Shown here: positions 52,131 through 62,870 of the stretch, one piece after another
Position numbering within the stretch: the first letter of the stretch is position 1
How the letters are laid out: the number at the start of each line of letters is the position of its first letter
Source: Hippasteria phrygiana
Lineage: Eukaryota > Echinodermata > Asteroidea > Valvatida > Goniasteridae
Length of the DNA stretch: 64,000 bases
Direction of reading: 5' to 3'
Assembly: GCA_037893225.1 (NCBI GenBank)
Contig: JAZGUH010000412.1
Coordinates: forward strand, 1,860,001-1,924,000
Notes under the pieces: model-generated
Databases searched by the model: none
Seen by the model: the letters and a program-made list of their open reading frames with translations, nothing else
What the model was told of the DNA's origin: nothing
Translations under genes and position numbers: made by a program

Positions 52131-52274
52131 TTATATCGGCAAAGATGGATTCGTATGTCTTGTCCTCTGCAAGGGCTACCAGGGCATTCTCCGAAGTCTT
52201 TACGGTGAAGTCCACATGGAAAGGCATGCTCAGTGGTTCTGTGATGAACGTGAAGCTGTGCGATCCGAAGGCTC
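52131..52274 (-). CDS. Methyltransf_FA domain, preceding exon
   Basis: The minus-strand frame is FGSHSFTFITEPLSMPFHVD, FTVKTSENALVALAEDKTYE, SIFADI, ending at a consensus donor (A|GTAAGT). The phase (one base left over) joins to the next exon to give ADI-N-IGG. F-x-(V/F)-x-(V/L)-K-x-x-x-(D/N)-A-x-(I/V)-A-L is the first strand pair of the domain. The acceptor is weak: an in-frame TGA just upstream puts it at about 52274 after ACTGAG. The complementary plus strand also has a long open frame with a GTATAT donor-like end, which I take to be coincidence. Confidence 0.7.
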
Positions 52275-53764
52275 AGTAACAAACGAGCAGGCTGGCATTG
52301 ACAACGACCAAAGAAAAAACATGGAGCAAATTCAAAGGTATATACAACATTTGCTTTTGCTGTAATTTTCAGAAATGAATGGATTTTTGTGTATATTGAA
52401 GCTGGCTTTTAGTCAGTGCGTTTTATGGTCCGTTTTCTGTCCATTGCATTTTTAGCACGTAGCTTAACCATAGGCGGATACAAAACGGCCGGAAAGCGCA
52501 CTTAATGCTAGGTTCACAAATTCCCGAATTATTACCACGAATACCCCGATCTATCCCGAATAAAAATTCTTGATACCATCGGGAGAAGTTAGCACCGATT
52601 CGCTTTTTGTAAGAATAACTTAAGATTGAAACAAAAATAAGCAAGAACTAGGTACGAATTGAAAGCGGAATCAGACCGAATCAAGCATAATGATTGCGAT
52701 TTAGTGAAGAATAAAACCGAATTGTAGCGATTTTGTCAAGAATAATATACGAATAACTCTAGAATCATCCAGAATGACCTAGATCTATGCCGATTTCATT
52801 ACGAATTTAATAAGAACAAAGACCGAATAAGCCGAATGTAATGCGAACATTGCCTAACAACCCAAAACTAAGCCGCTTTCAATCAGAACAAGCCAGAATC
52901 ATCCAGAACGAGGCCGAATCCAGGCGATCCCGGTATATAAACCGATCCAGACAAGCGCTCATCGTCAGTCAGTTCCAGTTATCTGCTCATTCTGGGTATT
53001 ATTGATTAAATCGGCGTGCATTCGGGACTATTCTGGATCAATTCGTACTAAATTCTGCTTGATTCTTGGTTATTCTTAATACATTCTTAGGAAAATCTGG
53101 ATAATTAAGCATTATTCGTGATTCATTCTTGCTAAGTTCTTAGATTATTCTTATTTATTCTTAACAAAATCATAGTGTATTCGTAAATTATTCTTACATT
53201 CTTACATTATTCGTACATTTCTCGATACATTCGTAAAGATTCGGCATGATTCTGGACTGTTAAACACCAAGAATAACTATACGAATCTTGTAAGAATGCT
53301 GTAAGAATATCTAGAATTAGTTAGGAATACCACAAGAATAAACCACGAATTGAAATTGGTTCCCGAATCACCCCGACAATTTTGAACATGTCAAAAATTG
53401 TCGGGGCGCTTCCCGATCTTTAACGATCTTTCACCGAACTAACAGAATCATCCCGAGGCAGCCAAGAACCATTCCCCGATTTACTTAAAGAGGAAAGAAA
53501 ACCAATTTGCATTTTTCCACTTTAGTGGCTTTTCTGAGAGCTTATGCCTCCCCAAACCTAACAAAGTAGGTTTGAAGAGTTTATGCATGGATTTGGCAAT
53601 TTTAGAGAAGTTTTACTTTGGAGTCTCTTTCGCTCAGAATCAGAAAAGTTCAGGGTCAACCGCGTGTTTACAATCCAATCGTGTGACGTAGCTGCGTAGA
53701 GATAGATGACGTCACTATGCGAGTGCCTATTGTGTTTCTATGCGTGCATGTGTATGTGTGTACT

Positions 53765-53935
53765 ATGCAGTGATGGAGGTCTCGAGACCGGCCTCGGCCT
53801 CGAGGCCGGCCTCGAGGCCGATTTTTATGGCCTCGGTCTCGGCCTTGGCCTCGGAGTGCAAGGCCTCGGCCTCGGCCTCGGCCTCGGAGCCTTCCGGACT
53901 CGAAGATCTGGTCGAGGCCGGCTCGAGGCCGCCCA
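53765..53935. repeat. (GGCCTC)n-type tract
   Basis: Imperfect GGCCTCGGCCTC hexamer repeat including GGCCTCGAGGCC palindromes. It explains the Gly-Leu and Glu-Ala repeat frames seen on both strands. Confidence 0.85.
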
Positions 53936-55350
53936 CTTTGACCAATTTTCCCACCAATTCAGATGTGTTTTCTGTTTCAATTAATTTAAATTGTTTACCT
54001 CGTGAAACTTTCGAGAAGCTGCCACAGTGAGTTCCGTGAAACGAAATAAAGTTTCAAGCAGATACGCACGAATTAATGAACTGGTATTTGCATTATTGCA
54101 CCATGGAGCTATATATAGCTCCCCGGTTGCACGTACTACGTACGTACATTATATGTATTATCTTCTTGTAGAACCAGTCTACTCCCGGTAATAGACTACG
54201 TGTAGTTCCTGGTCCAGCACTTCACTCGCCCCATGAACTGCCACTATTGTGTCAGTGTTACACGTACTCAGGTAGCATCTAATATTTTTGTTAGATAATC
54301 TGTCTACTCCCGCTATAGACTGGTTCCTGGTCCACCACTCGGCCCTGAACGAGTGAACGTTAAAGCGATAATCATAATGACCGGCAGTGAAGTTGAGGGA
54401 ACCAACCTGTTATTCACGCGTGCTCGCGCAACGCGAAGCCTGTCACATGCCTACTAGTACTACTATGTACCCATAACTGAATGCCCTAATTGCAAAGACT
54501 GTCCTCTCTGTTCCAGCTAGTCTTGGTTCAAAGACGTTACTATTGTACTTTTGTACTTTCGCAGTTGCAATGCACAGGCAGCGCGATCAGGTACAGTGTA
54601 GTTGCAATAGGCCGACAGCGCGATAATATTTTGGATCTGTAGTAAAGTCTTGGATTAAGTTGGCATTTCGGGGGCGCGACCAGACTGTGGACTGTGATAA
54701 TGATGGACGGTTATGCAATAGACCGATCTAGTGAGCGTCGCCTGATGGTGTTCTGACCAATCACATTCGTGGTTTATGTCCTACATGCGTGCACGAGCAT
54801 GTGACGCGCGCAGCTGCAGATCAATGGTCATGATTCCTCGTCATGTCCTATGTATTTGCATGTAATGAATAATTTATGATAAGGCTCAAACTCGGTCACT
54901 GATTGAATCCCTCGGAAAAGCGAGGGAGAATCATCGAAAAGTAAAGAAAAAGTTAAGAATTGCCTGCCAACTTATCCAAGACCCTTGTGGCGATCCAAAA
55001 TCGTGCACGTTTGACAAACACCGGCTGCGGATTCGGCTGCATTTTGTAAACTACGCATGCGTGAGGCCAGAACGCACGTACGAAGCCGGGATTTCGAGGA
55101 CACAACGTGAGTGAATCTGGCGCGCGGGCGCTCCGAAATAACAACACAAGGGTCTTGGGCCCAAGACTATGTTCCAGCCAGCAGTGCTCCAGTGGAGCGC
55201 ATTTTTAGCAGAGGAGGGATTATTATGAGGCCACACCGTGCAAAGCTATCCCAATAGATGCTAGAGACCCTTATGTTCTTGAAATGCAATAAACATATCC
55301 TTTAAGGAACCTGCCATTGACGTGACTTGAAAATAAAATAAAAATCCAAC

Positions 55351-55823
55351 AATGAAGGTAGTGTACACGATTGGTAATCCTCTAATTTGTTTTTACTGAA
55401 TTATTACGAAATACCTTACTAGCCTGTAAGTTAATAGTATAGTCTCAATCATCGTGTGAAATGATAGCACCAGGTGTGCTGTCGTTGTCAAGAAAAGTGG
55501 AAATTTATATTGTTTTCAATCGTTGGAAAACTGCCCTGTAGGCTTTAGTCAAGGCGCGCGTGGCTACCCGGACGAGTGGCGCGCCCCGGACATGCTGGCA
55601 TTCGGGGCGCGTCACGTGTCCAGGTAGCCACGCGCGTCTTGTTGACTAAAGGCTATCATCCGCCCGACGGTTGAAAACGAGCGCCGTTTTTCTCTCGTTT
55701 TTCTCGCCATCCAACAACGCAAAACTTTCAACAGGTCAGTGGAACGATATTTCCTATAAAATACTAACCCCCAAATCCGCCCATTTCTGAAAATTGCAAC
55801 AATGACCAATCATACACACTGCC
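55351..55823. mobile_element. MITE with a GC-rich central hairpin
   Basis: The left end AAGGTAGTGTACACGATTGG and right end (complement AAAGGCAGTGTGTATGATTGG) are inverted. The right is followed by TTAA, while the left flank is mutated. A hairpin at 55541-55655 pairs GGCGCGCGTGGCTACC with GGTAGCCACGCGCG. A partial relative begins at 57875. Confidence 0.55.
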
Positions 55824-55854
55824 TTTAACCTTGATTGAGTGGATTATTAGTTTA

Positions 55855-55932
55855 TTGTGGCCTCGGACGTTGTGGCCTCGGCCTCGGAGGTTGTGGCCTC
55901 GGTCTTGGCCTCGGCCTCGGAGGTTGTGGCCT
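55855..55932. repeat. Second (GGCCTC)n-type tract
   Basis: GTGGCCTCGGCCTCGGAGG units, related to 53765-53935. Confidence 0.8.
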
Positions 55933-56298
55933 TGACTACAACACTGGTACTATGTGTTGGTTTTGTCCTATTTTTAATGTTCCTGGCGGTGCATTATTGC
56001 ATGAACGTTGCACTGATGAGTTTTTCATTATTTTTTTTAATGGGGTCTTTATGGAGCAGGAAGCTTACTCGTGTCTTATTCATCCATATTTTGACACTGA
56101 AATTTGGGTTTGGAATTTGTGTGGATGGAGAGATATACCGTACCCTGCGGACAAATGGTGCCGGATATGGGGGGAATTCACTTAGCCTTTGATTTGAGTA
56201 GCGCTGCTCAACCCTACACAACTGGTAACCTGACCATTATGTGCTATTCGAGGTCAAGATACGTTTACCAGTGAATAGTCTATGGGGGGTTGGCTTAA

Positions 56299-56902
56299 AG
56301 GGACACATTGCCTTCAAATGTCATGAAATTTTGCTGTTTGCAAATGTTCCTTATCTTTTATAACAGTTGTTCATGCAAAAAAACACGTATAATGTGTTGT
56401 AATTAGTGAGTAGTGATTACAAAACAAAAAATTGGCCTCTGACCACTGACATCAGCTGACCCGCGAAACATAGACTTATTTCCAGTAGTAAATACCACCG
56501 TCTAAATAATGCGCAAAATACGCTGTAAGAGTCTTTAGGCTGGCGCCGCAGCCAGTGGCCTTGTAAACCTATCAGATGATCGCCAGGTACCATTCTCTAC
56601 CTCGCGACACATATCGCCAGTGCTGCGCGCCGTGCCACAGTACATCAAAATGGATCAACAGAACGTACTTCAACCAACTGCGACTGGAAATACGACTGGT
56701 GAACACGGTCCGCCATTTTGTGGAGTCAAAAATTTTGTTCTACAAAATGGCGGACCGTTATTTGTCACGAAATTAAACAAAAACCACGCAATTTGAAGGG
56801 ATAGTTATGTGAATCTTTATATTATACTTAAAAAAAAGCTTCCCAACCATATCCATTTCAGTTTTATAGCCCAAATCGCAAAATACAAAGCAATGTGTCC
56901 CT
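56299..56902. mobile_element. TTAA MITE of about 600 bp
   Basis: TTAA at 56295-56298 and 56903-56906; both ends begin AGGGACACATTGC. An internal hairpin at 56704-56760 pairs ACGGTCCGCCATTTTGT with its complement. Nested inside the 4.3-kb TTAA element. Confidence 0.8.
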
Positions 56903-57038
56903 TTAAGTACGTACAGGGACAAAGGGGAGAACAATGCCATGTCTCCACAGGGATGCAAAAACGCGGAAATGTGGATGGATTTGTGTGTGCGCCGCGAACA
57001 TAGTCTGGTAACTGCATTGTATCTGTCTCAATGAAATG

Positions 57039-57180
57039 AATCAAAAAATTTGCTGGCCTGACGTTTCCAACTTAAGCAAGTTCTTTCTCAAAGGCATTTG
57101 CCTTTGAGAAAGAACTTAAATGCCTTTGAGAAAGAACTTGCTTAAGTTCGAAACGTCAGGCCAGCTAATTGTTTGATTCG
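57039..57180. repeat. 142-bp palindrome with a duplicated core
   Basis: Arms of about 60 nt (GCTGGCCTGACGTTTC, AACTTAAGCAAGTTCTTTC and their complements). The loop itself contains a further GCCTTTGAGAAAGAACTTAA, so the core motif occurs three times in alternating orientation. Confidence 0.85.
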
Positions 57181-58014
57181 TATATTTCAGGTCCATTCAG
57201 TCAGTCAGCAGTTTGCAACAGTTTAATTCATTTTCAATGAAATGAAAACATCACAGTGACGTCGCGATACGTACAGACGTATACGTACTTTTATGACACC
57301 GGGTCGCCGTGGACACAATTTTCGCTCTGGAATAATGGCAGAATCTGATGGCTCGTGGGAGGAGTATAGCGTAGATTCTGAAGATTTTCAGCTGCATAAT
57401 ACTTATCAACTGTAATACATTCGAGCTCTGAATAACTCCAAAAGTAAGCTAGGAAGGCCGTGAATTCGGCAAAAATTGCCAAGAAAGTACGACCAGCTGA
57501 CGACGAAAATGTCATAACACACACGTGGATGATAGTGCCAACACGTTGCAGACGTGGTGGCCGCGCTGCTGGTGGTCCACTGAGGCTAAGTATAAGCGCA
57601 CACGCGTCATAAGGTCATATGCATACATTTGCACCTTAATGACCTTTGCAGGAATTGAGACCAAACGCTCACTCCAAAGGGCAATTTTAGTCTCTTTTTT
57701 TCAATGAAATAAATTGTAATCGTTCTTTACCAATTTGTATTCGGTCAGAAGAATATACAAGCTATCAGAAAAGCCAATAAAGCGGAAAAATGCAACTTGG
57801 TTTTCTTTCCTCTTTAAGAATTGCTATTCGCGGCGATTCCGCTTAAAAATCGGGAATGTGTGAACCTAGCATAATTAGGTTGTGTACACGATTGATAATC
57901 CTCTATTTTTTTTACTGAATTATTACGAAATACCTTAGTAGACTGTAAGTTAATAGTAGACTGCTCCCCATATGTAATAATATGGGGACCGGTATAGCTA
58001 GCAAATAAAGCTTT

Positions 58015-58117
58015 AAAAAATAGGGCAAGATAGCTCAGTTGGTAGAGCGCCAGTACGGTAACCCGGAGGTCGCAGGTTCGAATCCCGCTCCTGCCGGTTT
58101 CTTTGTTCACTTTGAAA
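58015..58117 (+). mobile_element. tRNA-derived SINE, short form with target-site duplication
   Basis: A box TAGCTCAGTTGG, B box GGTTCGAATCC, then GTTTCTTTGTTCACTTTG. It is flanked by the direct repeat AAATAAAGCTTT at 58003-58014 and 58118-58129, so the whole retroposed unit is only about 103 bp. Confidence 0.85.
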
Positions 58118-58129
58118 AAATAAAGCTTT

Positions 58130-60669
58130 TGATTGGACCACTTCTGCTCATGCGCAGTAATCATTTTCTATTTTTAGAGATGATGTGTACATTTTCGTGC
58201 AGAATCGACAGCTCGAGAGTATGCACATGTACGTGTAGTTTGTACAGTATCGGAAAACTACGAGGAATGCAGCGTAGCCAATGATTTACCGACTTGATGG
58301 GCAGCAGACACGATGAAATTCTTGGAAAACTTGGGATATATGGGAAAAGACATGTGTTGGAAAGAGTAATATGTAAGCGCAAGTTGGGAAATTTAGACAA
58401 AAGCCTAAAACCAAGTAAAAGGCACGCGAACTTAGGGAGACGTACGTACGTGTGCGCCAGCAGTCAAAAAAATCAAACAATTTTTGACATGTATAGGCCT
58501 ACAAAAAAAAACCGGGAACTGCACACAAGCCTCAACCCTCTTCCTGGAGGACAGATTTATCTACCCTTCGCTTCTTAATCTACCCTTCGCTTGTCGCGCC
58601 TAACAATATGATTTCTCATCAGAAAAACAAAATACAAAACAAAATTATACAAATTGAGTAAAGAGCATGAAGGTTTAGAAAACATTAATAATTGTTTTAT
58701 TACAAAGCAGAAGGAAAAACTGACAAAAAGTATGAAAAAGTGACATTCGTTTTTAATCAATAATAGGTCGAACCTTATACCCAGCACAATATAAGGTAGA
58801 GGGGTTACCCCCCCCCCCCGTCCCTATACTCTCTCCAGACTATTGTTACCTAACACACCCCCCTAGACATCTGAAAAGAATTCCTGAGATTCCTGGAACA
58901 CAATGCCCAACACAACAGAGGTGCGGGGGGGGGGGGGGGGGTTCCCTCTGCCCCATATCATGCATCATATGCGAACCTTCAACATGTGTCCAGTTTCTTT
59001 CATATTGGGACAACTGTATGAAATTTCTGTGGGGAATCGGGTTAGCCATATTCATATGTAGTGCCTTTAAGCATAAGGTCTAGACTGCCCCTTAAATGAG
59101 TTGTTTACGGCGCGCACATCACAGCTAGGTGATGTGGGAGTTCCCCTCCGCTAAAAAAAAAGTAGGGTCTAGATTGATCGATGATTGTAGCTTTAATTTG
59201 TTATATAATTTATTCTTAGTATTCATACTTTGCAAAATGGGATGGTACAATAATTTTGTTGGATTACTCGACGTACCTGAACCACAAATGAAAAGAGTTT
59301 GATCTCACAAACAACGCGCATTTGTACAGAAGCCTGGCTAGTGATTCGGCCTCTTGTAGCGTCGCCTCAGGAATTAATTACGGGCACAGAAGATATCACG
59401 GTGAGGGACAATTTTTGTTAAATGTGTGTATTATAATCCATCTGTGTACCACTTCATATATCTGGGGGTTAGTATCACATATAAGCGAACACATAAGTGC
59501 AGTTTTATGAGCTTTATACTCAGTATTGACCAGAAACTTGTGTAATTCTGCGCTACTCGCACGTTCTATTTATGGCTGTTCTATTAATAGCTGGTACTGC
59601 ATGCACGTAGACTCACTAACATTATAAGTATGTACATGTACAGCATAGGGATACATGTAAACAACGCGTAACGCTGTGTTATGCATATACATTAGTACTA
59701 GGCCTATGGTTAGAGCGGGCAGACATGGTGTTACGTTGTGCTTTTGTGGACTTAATTATTCTTCGGCCTGCATAAAACGAAACACACTTAAGCCCGGTTC
59801 ATACTTCATGCGAATGCGAATGCGAAGCGAATTTATGACGTCAACGCCAAATATTCGCGCTGCGAATTCGCAAAAGTTGAACACATTTAAACTTGTGCGA
59901 AGCTTCGCTGCGAATGTTTCATGACGTCAAATTTGTGCATGTGGTGAGAATGCTTTTTTGCTGATTTTGAGGTTATCTTGTAACTTTCCAATAGTCAAAA
60001 TGTAAAAAAAACGGAAAACAAACAATACAAAAACTTTAAATGCACCATGTTGTCAGGCAGAGGGACATAATTTATAAGTGCGCATATTTGCATTAAGATG
60101 TACACACTGCCTATATAGGGTACCCCCCCCCCCCCCCCCCCGCTTTGGTCGACCGGAATTTTGGTCACCCCCCATCATCCCCACTAGTTGCCATCCCCAT
60201 CCTCCACTCGCCGACACGGATTTACACCACTGCTGATATGCCAAGTACGGGCTGTGCAGCCAAGCGTAAACGCAAACATTATGTACCACACCGAATAGAG
60301 TGGTCCTATTCATCGCACTTGGAACCCCTCTTCCATGTGAATGAAATCTTTGTTTGAGCTCCATCTATTCATTACACTCCCATTCAAGATCAATATAGTT
60401 GAAACACAAATGGATTAAGTACGCGCTGGTGGTATTTTTCAAACCGCGGCTCTGGCCATCGTCCGTATTTAAGAGGACAGTATGGACAGTAATTCACATC
60501 CTCAAACACCGCCCGCGTACACCTTAATTTCACATAATTTCACCTAAACGATTGCCATTCCCTGATGACAGCTTCAACAATATGTTTGAATTGTTTTGGA
60601 ACATTTCTAACAAAGATCTTGTTTTCACCGCTAAATTTGAACACCAATTTTCCACTGATCAGTACTTAC
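58130..60669. other. Mostly unassigned stretch
   Basis: Homopolymer C/G runs occur at 58808-58819, 58925-58941 and 60123-60140. A GCGAATGCGAATGCGAAGCGA region at 59815-59935 has inverted halves (CGCTGCGAATTCGC, GAAGCTTCGCTGCGAATG) and ATGACGTCA twice, like a MITE. No gene supported. Confidence 0.35.
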
Positions 60670-60880
60670 ATTGGCTCCAGTCGAGCTGTTGGCATTTTTT
60701 CTTCACCCGGCATCGCGCGCTGAAAGCCGCAAATGCCTTATCACGTAGCGCGGTAAGATCATCACTGGCTTCAGCCCTGGTCATGGCGCTACACATCTCT
60801 CCTCGTACGGGCAGACGAGAGAAAATGAACTCGATGCCAAGTTGCCAAAGTACGACTAAAATATATCTTGCTGCACGCAT
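60670..60880 (-). CDS. Possible first coding exon with a signal peptide
   Basis: On the minus strand ATG at 60880 opens MRAARYILVVLWQLGIEFIF, a basic start followed by a hydrophobic core as in signal peptides, then RLPVRGEMCSAMTRAEASDD and FAAFSARCRVKKKCQQLDWS. The frame ends in phase 1 at a consensus donor, GTAAGTACTG (complement at 60664-60669). Three Cys with basic spacing suggest a secreted disulphide-bonded protein, but I do not recognise it and found no downstream exon. The longer plus-strand frame over the same bases lacks any domain and is less likely. Confidence 0.3.
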
Positions 60881-61739
60881 TTCTTACGATGCAGGACATG
60901 CGATACAAGACAAAGTCAGAATAAAATTGGTAATGCAAAACAGAAATGCCCACATGAACAAAAATATACAGGTTAATTCGTCACCCTCCAGAGCACTAGT
61001 GTCCGCACGTATGTTGACGTGTTGCGGGTGTATCGGTTTAGTTTATTCACAGGCTGGTATGCTGCAGTCGTACAGTATAAGCCGTTGCCTGGATCGGATC
61101 TGTTGTGGCTACAGCGAATTTGGCCATTGACATGCTACGGTGAAGAACCGTAGCCATTGATAATAATGTCTGTGAGATAGTCTTACATCGGGCTGCTACT
61201 ATAGACGTGTTGCCAAAATACTGTACAAACGCTATGACAATACGAACCATTCAAATCATCTCTTCCGGGGTTTTCTGTCAGATGTACCCCAGAAATATAT
61301 GTGCATAAGAAGTTTCCCAAGACACACATCATAAAATCAGGCGTGCAATTTTTGTTTTAAAGTAATATTTATTGATTTCTTTGTAACATTGTCAGGTAAA
61401 GTCGGAAGTAGATAGTATCGTTTCTTGGCATATTTATATAGTGATTAGTATCGATATGATTAAAAGCTATTGAATTATGCACTATTCAAAAAATCACCCT
61501 GATCGCTGGTTCAGTTACCAATTGCTGCTACAGAATCGAAGCACAACCTACACCGCGGGTTTGAACTCATGAATCTGACCCCAAAAAAGTATTGCACACT
61601 AATAATCATTAGGAAGGTTTCAAGTTGGTCGTTGGCTTCACTTCCATGGGATTCGCATTCTTGTAAAAAACCCGCTTCCAAAGAATCTCATGAACACAGT
61701 ATGACAGCAACAGATGAAAATTTTAACGCGCAACAGACG

Positions 61740-62080
61740 CACCAATTCTGAGTAAATTTGACTCCAGACTGACACACCATGAAATGTGCACCTGCGACTT
61801 ATACTCACTTAAAGAGTAAACACTTGGAGTTCAAAATGACCAACCATGCGAGCAAAATGTACAAATACTCACTAAAATTGAACTTACTCATTTGACTCCA
61901 GAACGACACACCAACGAATAAATGTTTACATTTACTCACTACAAGGGGACACATGAAATGAGTAAAATGTACAAATACTCACTGACACTTGACACATCAG
62001 ACGAGTGACAACTTGGACACAATGACACGCCGTACGAGTAAATTTCCGTGAAAATTGACACACATTGTGTGTATTTATTT
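61740..62080. repeat. Irregular ACTCACT / GAGTAAA repeat region
   Basis: Words TACTCACT, GAGTAAA and GACACACC recur every 20-60 bp in both orientations, so segments can pair with each other. It precedes the regular 108-bp array. Confidence 0.5.
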
Positions 62081-62154
62081 TATTATTCAAACCGCAAAAG
62101 TGGGTAACTTCAAACACTAAGTTAGTTAGTTAACACGCTTTAATGTGTAAAATG

Positions 62155-62870
62155 GGGAAAGAATTACTCACGAAATGAGTTAACACTACGCAAGAAGGTG
62201 AGTTCCTTTACATTCTTAGGAAGTCATTTGACACACCATTGATACAGCTACTGGGTAGACTGGTCCAATAATTACTCACTAAATGAGTTACCCTATGCAA
62301 AACGGCGAGTTCTTTTACATTCTAAGCAAGTCATTCCAAACAATATTTATACAGCTACTGGGTAGAATGGGTCTGTAATTACTCACTAAATGAGTTAAAC
62401 TATGCGAAAAGGTGAGTTTCTTTACATTCTAAGTATGCCACTCAAAACAATAATTATATACAGCTACTGGGCAGAATGGGTCGGTAATTATCCACTAAAT
62501 GAGTTTAAACTATGCAAAGTGAGTTCCTTTACATTCTAAGCAAGTTACTCAAAACAATTTGTATACAGCTACTGAGTAGAATGGGTCGGTAATAAATCAC
62601 TAAATCAGTTTAAACTATGCAAGAAGGTGCATTCTTTTACATTCCTAGCAAGTCACTCAACACAATATTTATACAACTGCTGGCAGAATGGGTTGTACCC
62701 ACTATAAAAAAATTGAGTTCAAACTATGCAAGAAGGTGAGTTCTTTTACATTCTAAGCAAGCGACTCAAAACAATATTTATACAGCTACTGGGCAGAATG
62801 GGTGGGTAATTACTCACTAATTGAGTTTAAACTATGCACGAAGGTGAGTTACTTTACATTCCTAATGTAT
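62155..62870 (+). repeat. Tandem array, unit about 108 bp, six to seven copies
   Basis: Each unit has ATTACTCACTAAATGAGTT (a near-palindrome), AACTATGCAAGAAGGTGAGTT, CTTTACATTCTAAGCAAGTC and ATTTATACAGCTACTGG with GTAGAATGGGT. Units begin near 62163, 62271, 62379, 62487, 62592, 62700 and 62808. Confidence 0.85.

Larger units (their letters stand above)
53489..57813. mobile_element. 4.3-kb TTAA-flanked element with about 30-bp inverted termini
   Basis: TTAA at 53485-53488 and 57814-57817; both ends begin AGAGGAAAGAAAACCAA. The left 200 bp are related to the THAP-bearing element at 17439. No full transposase ORF is found. A short frame starting MAESDGSWEEYSVDSEDF at 57333 may be the acidic start of one. 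It contains nested MITEs and GGCCTC arrays. Confidence 0.75.
52506..57871. mobile_element. GAAT-rich element with 3-bp TAA target duplication, split by a nested transposon
   Basis: Inverted ends TGCTAGGTTCACAAATTCCCG (right end with one or two changes) are flanked by TAA at 52503-52505 and 57872-57874. Without the nested element it is about 1.03 kb and non-coding. Its body is made of spaced GAAT words on the plus strand (52510-52930), ATTC words (52985-53260), then GAAT words again (53270-53480). Confidence 0.7.

Noticed and set aside
52131..52330. Plus-strand frame across the Methyltransf_FA exon, ending near a GTATAT
   Set aside because: The minus strand encodes the recognised domain with phase-matched exons; the plus frame has no family match.
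60552..61130. 192-residue plus-strand ORF
   Set aside because: No domain, no conserved pattern and unusual composition. The opposite strand has a better candidate (signal peptide and consensus donor).
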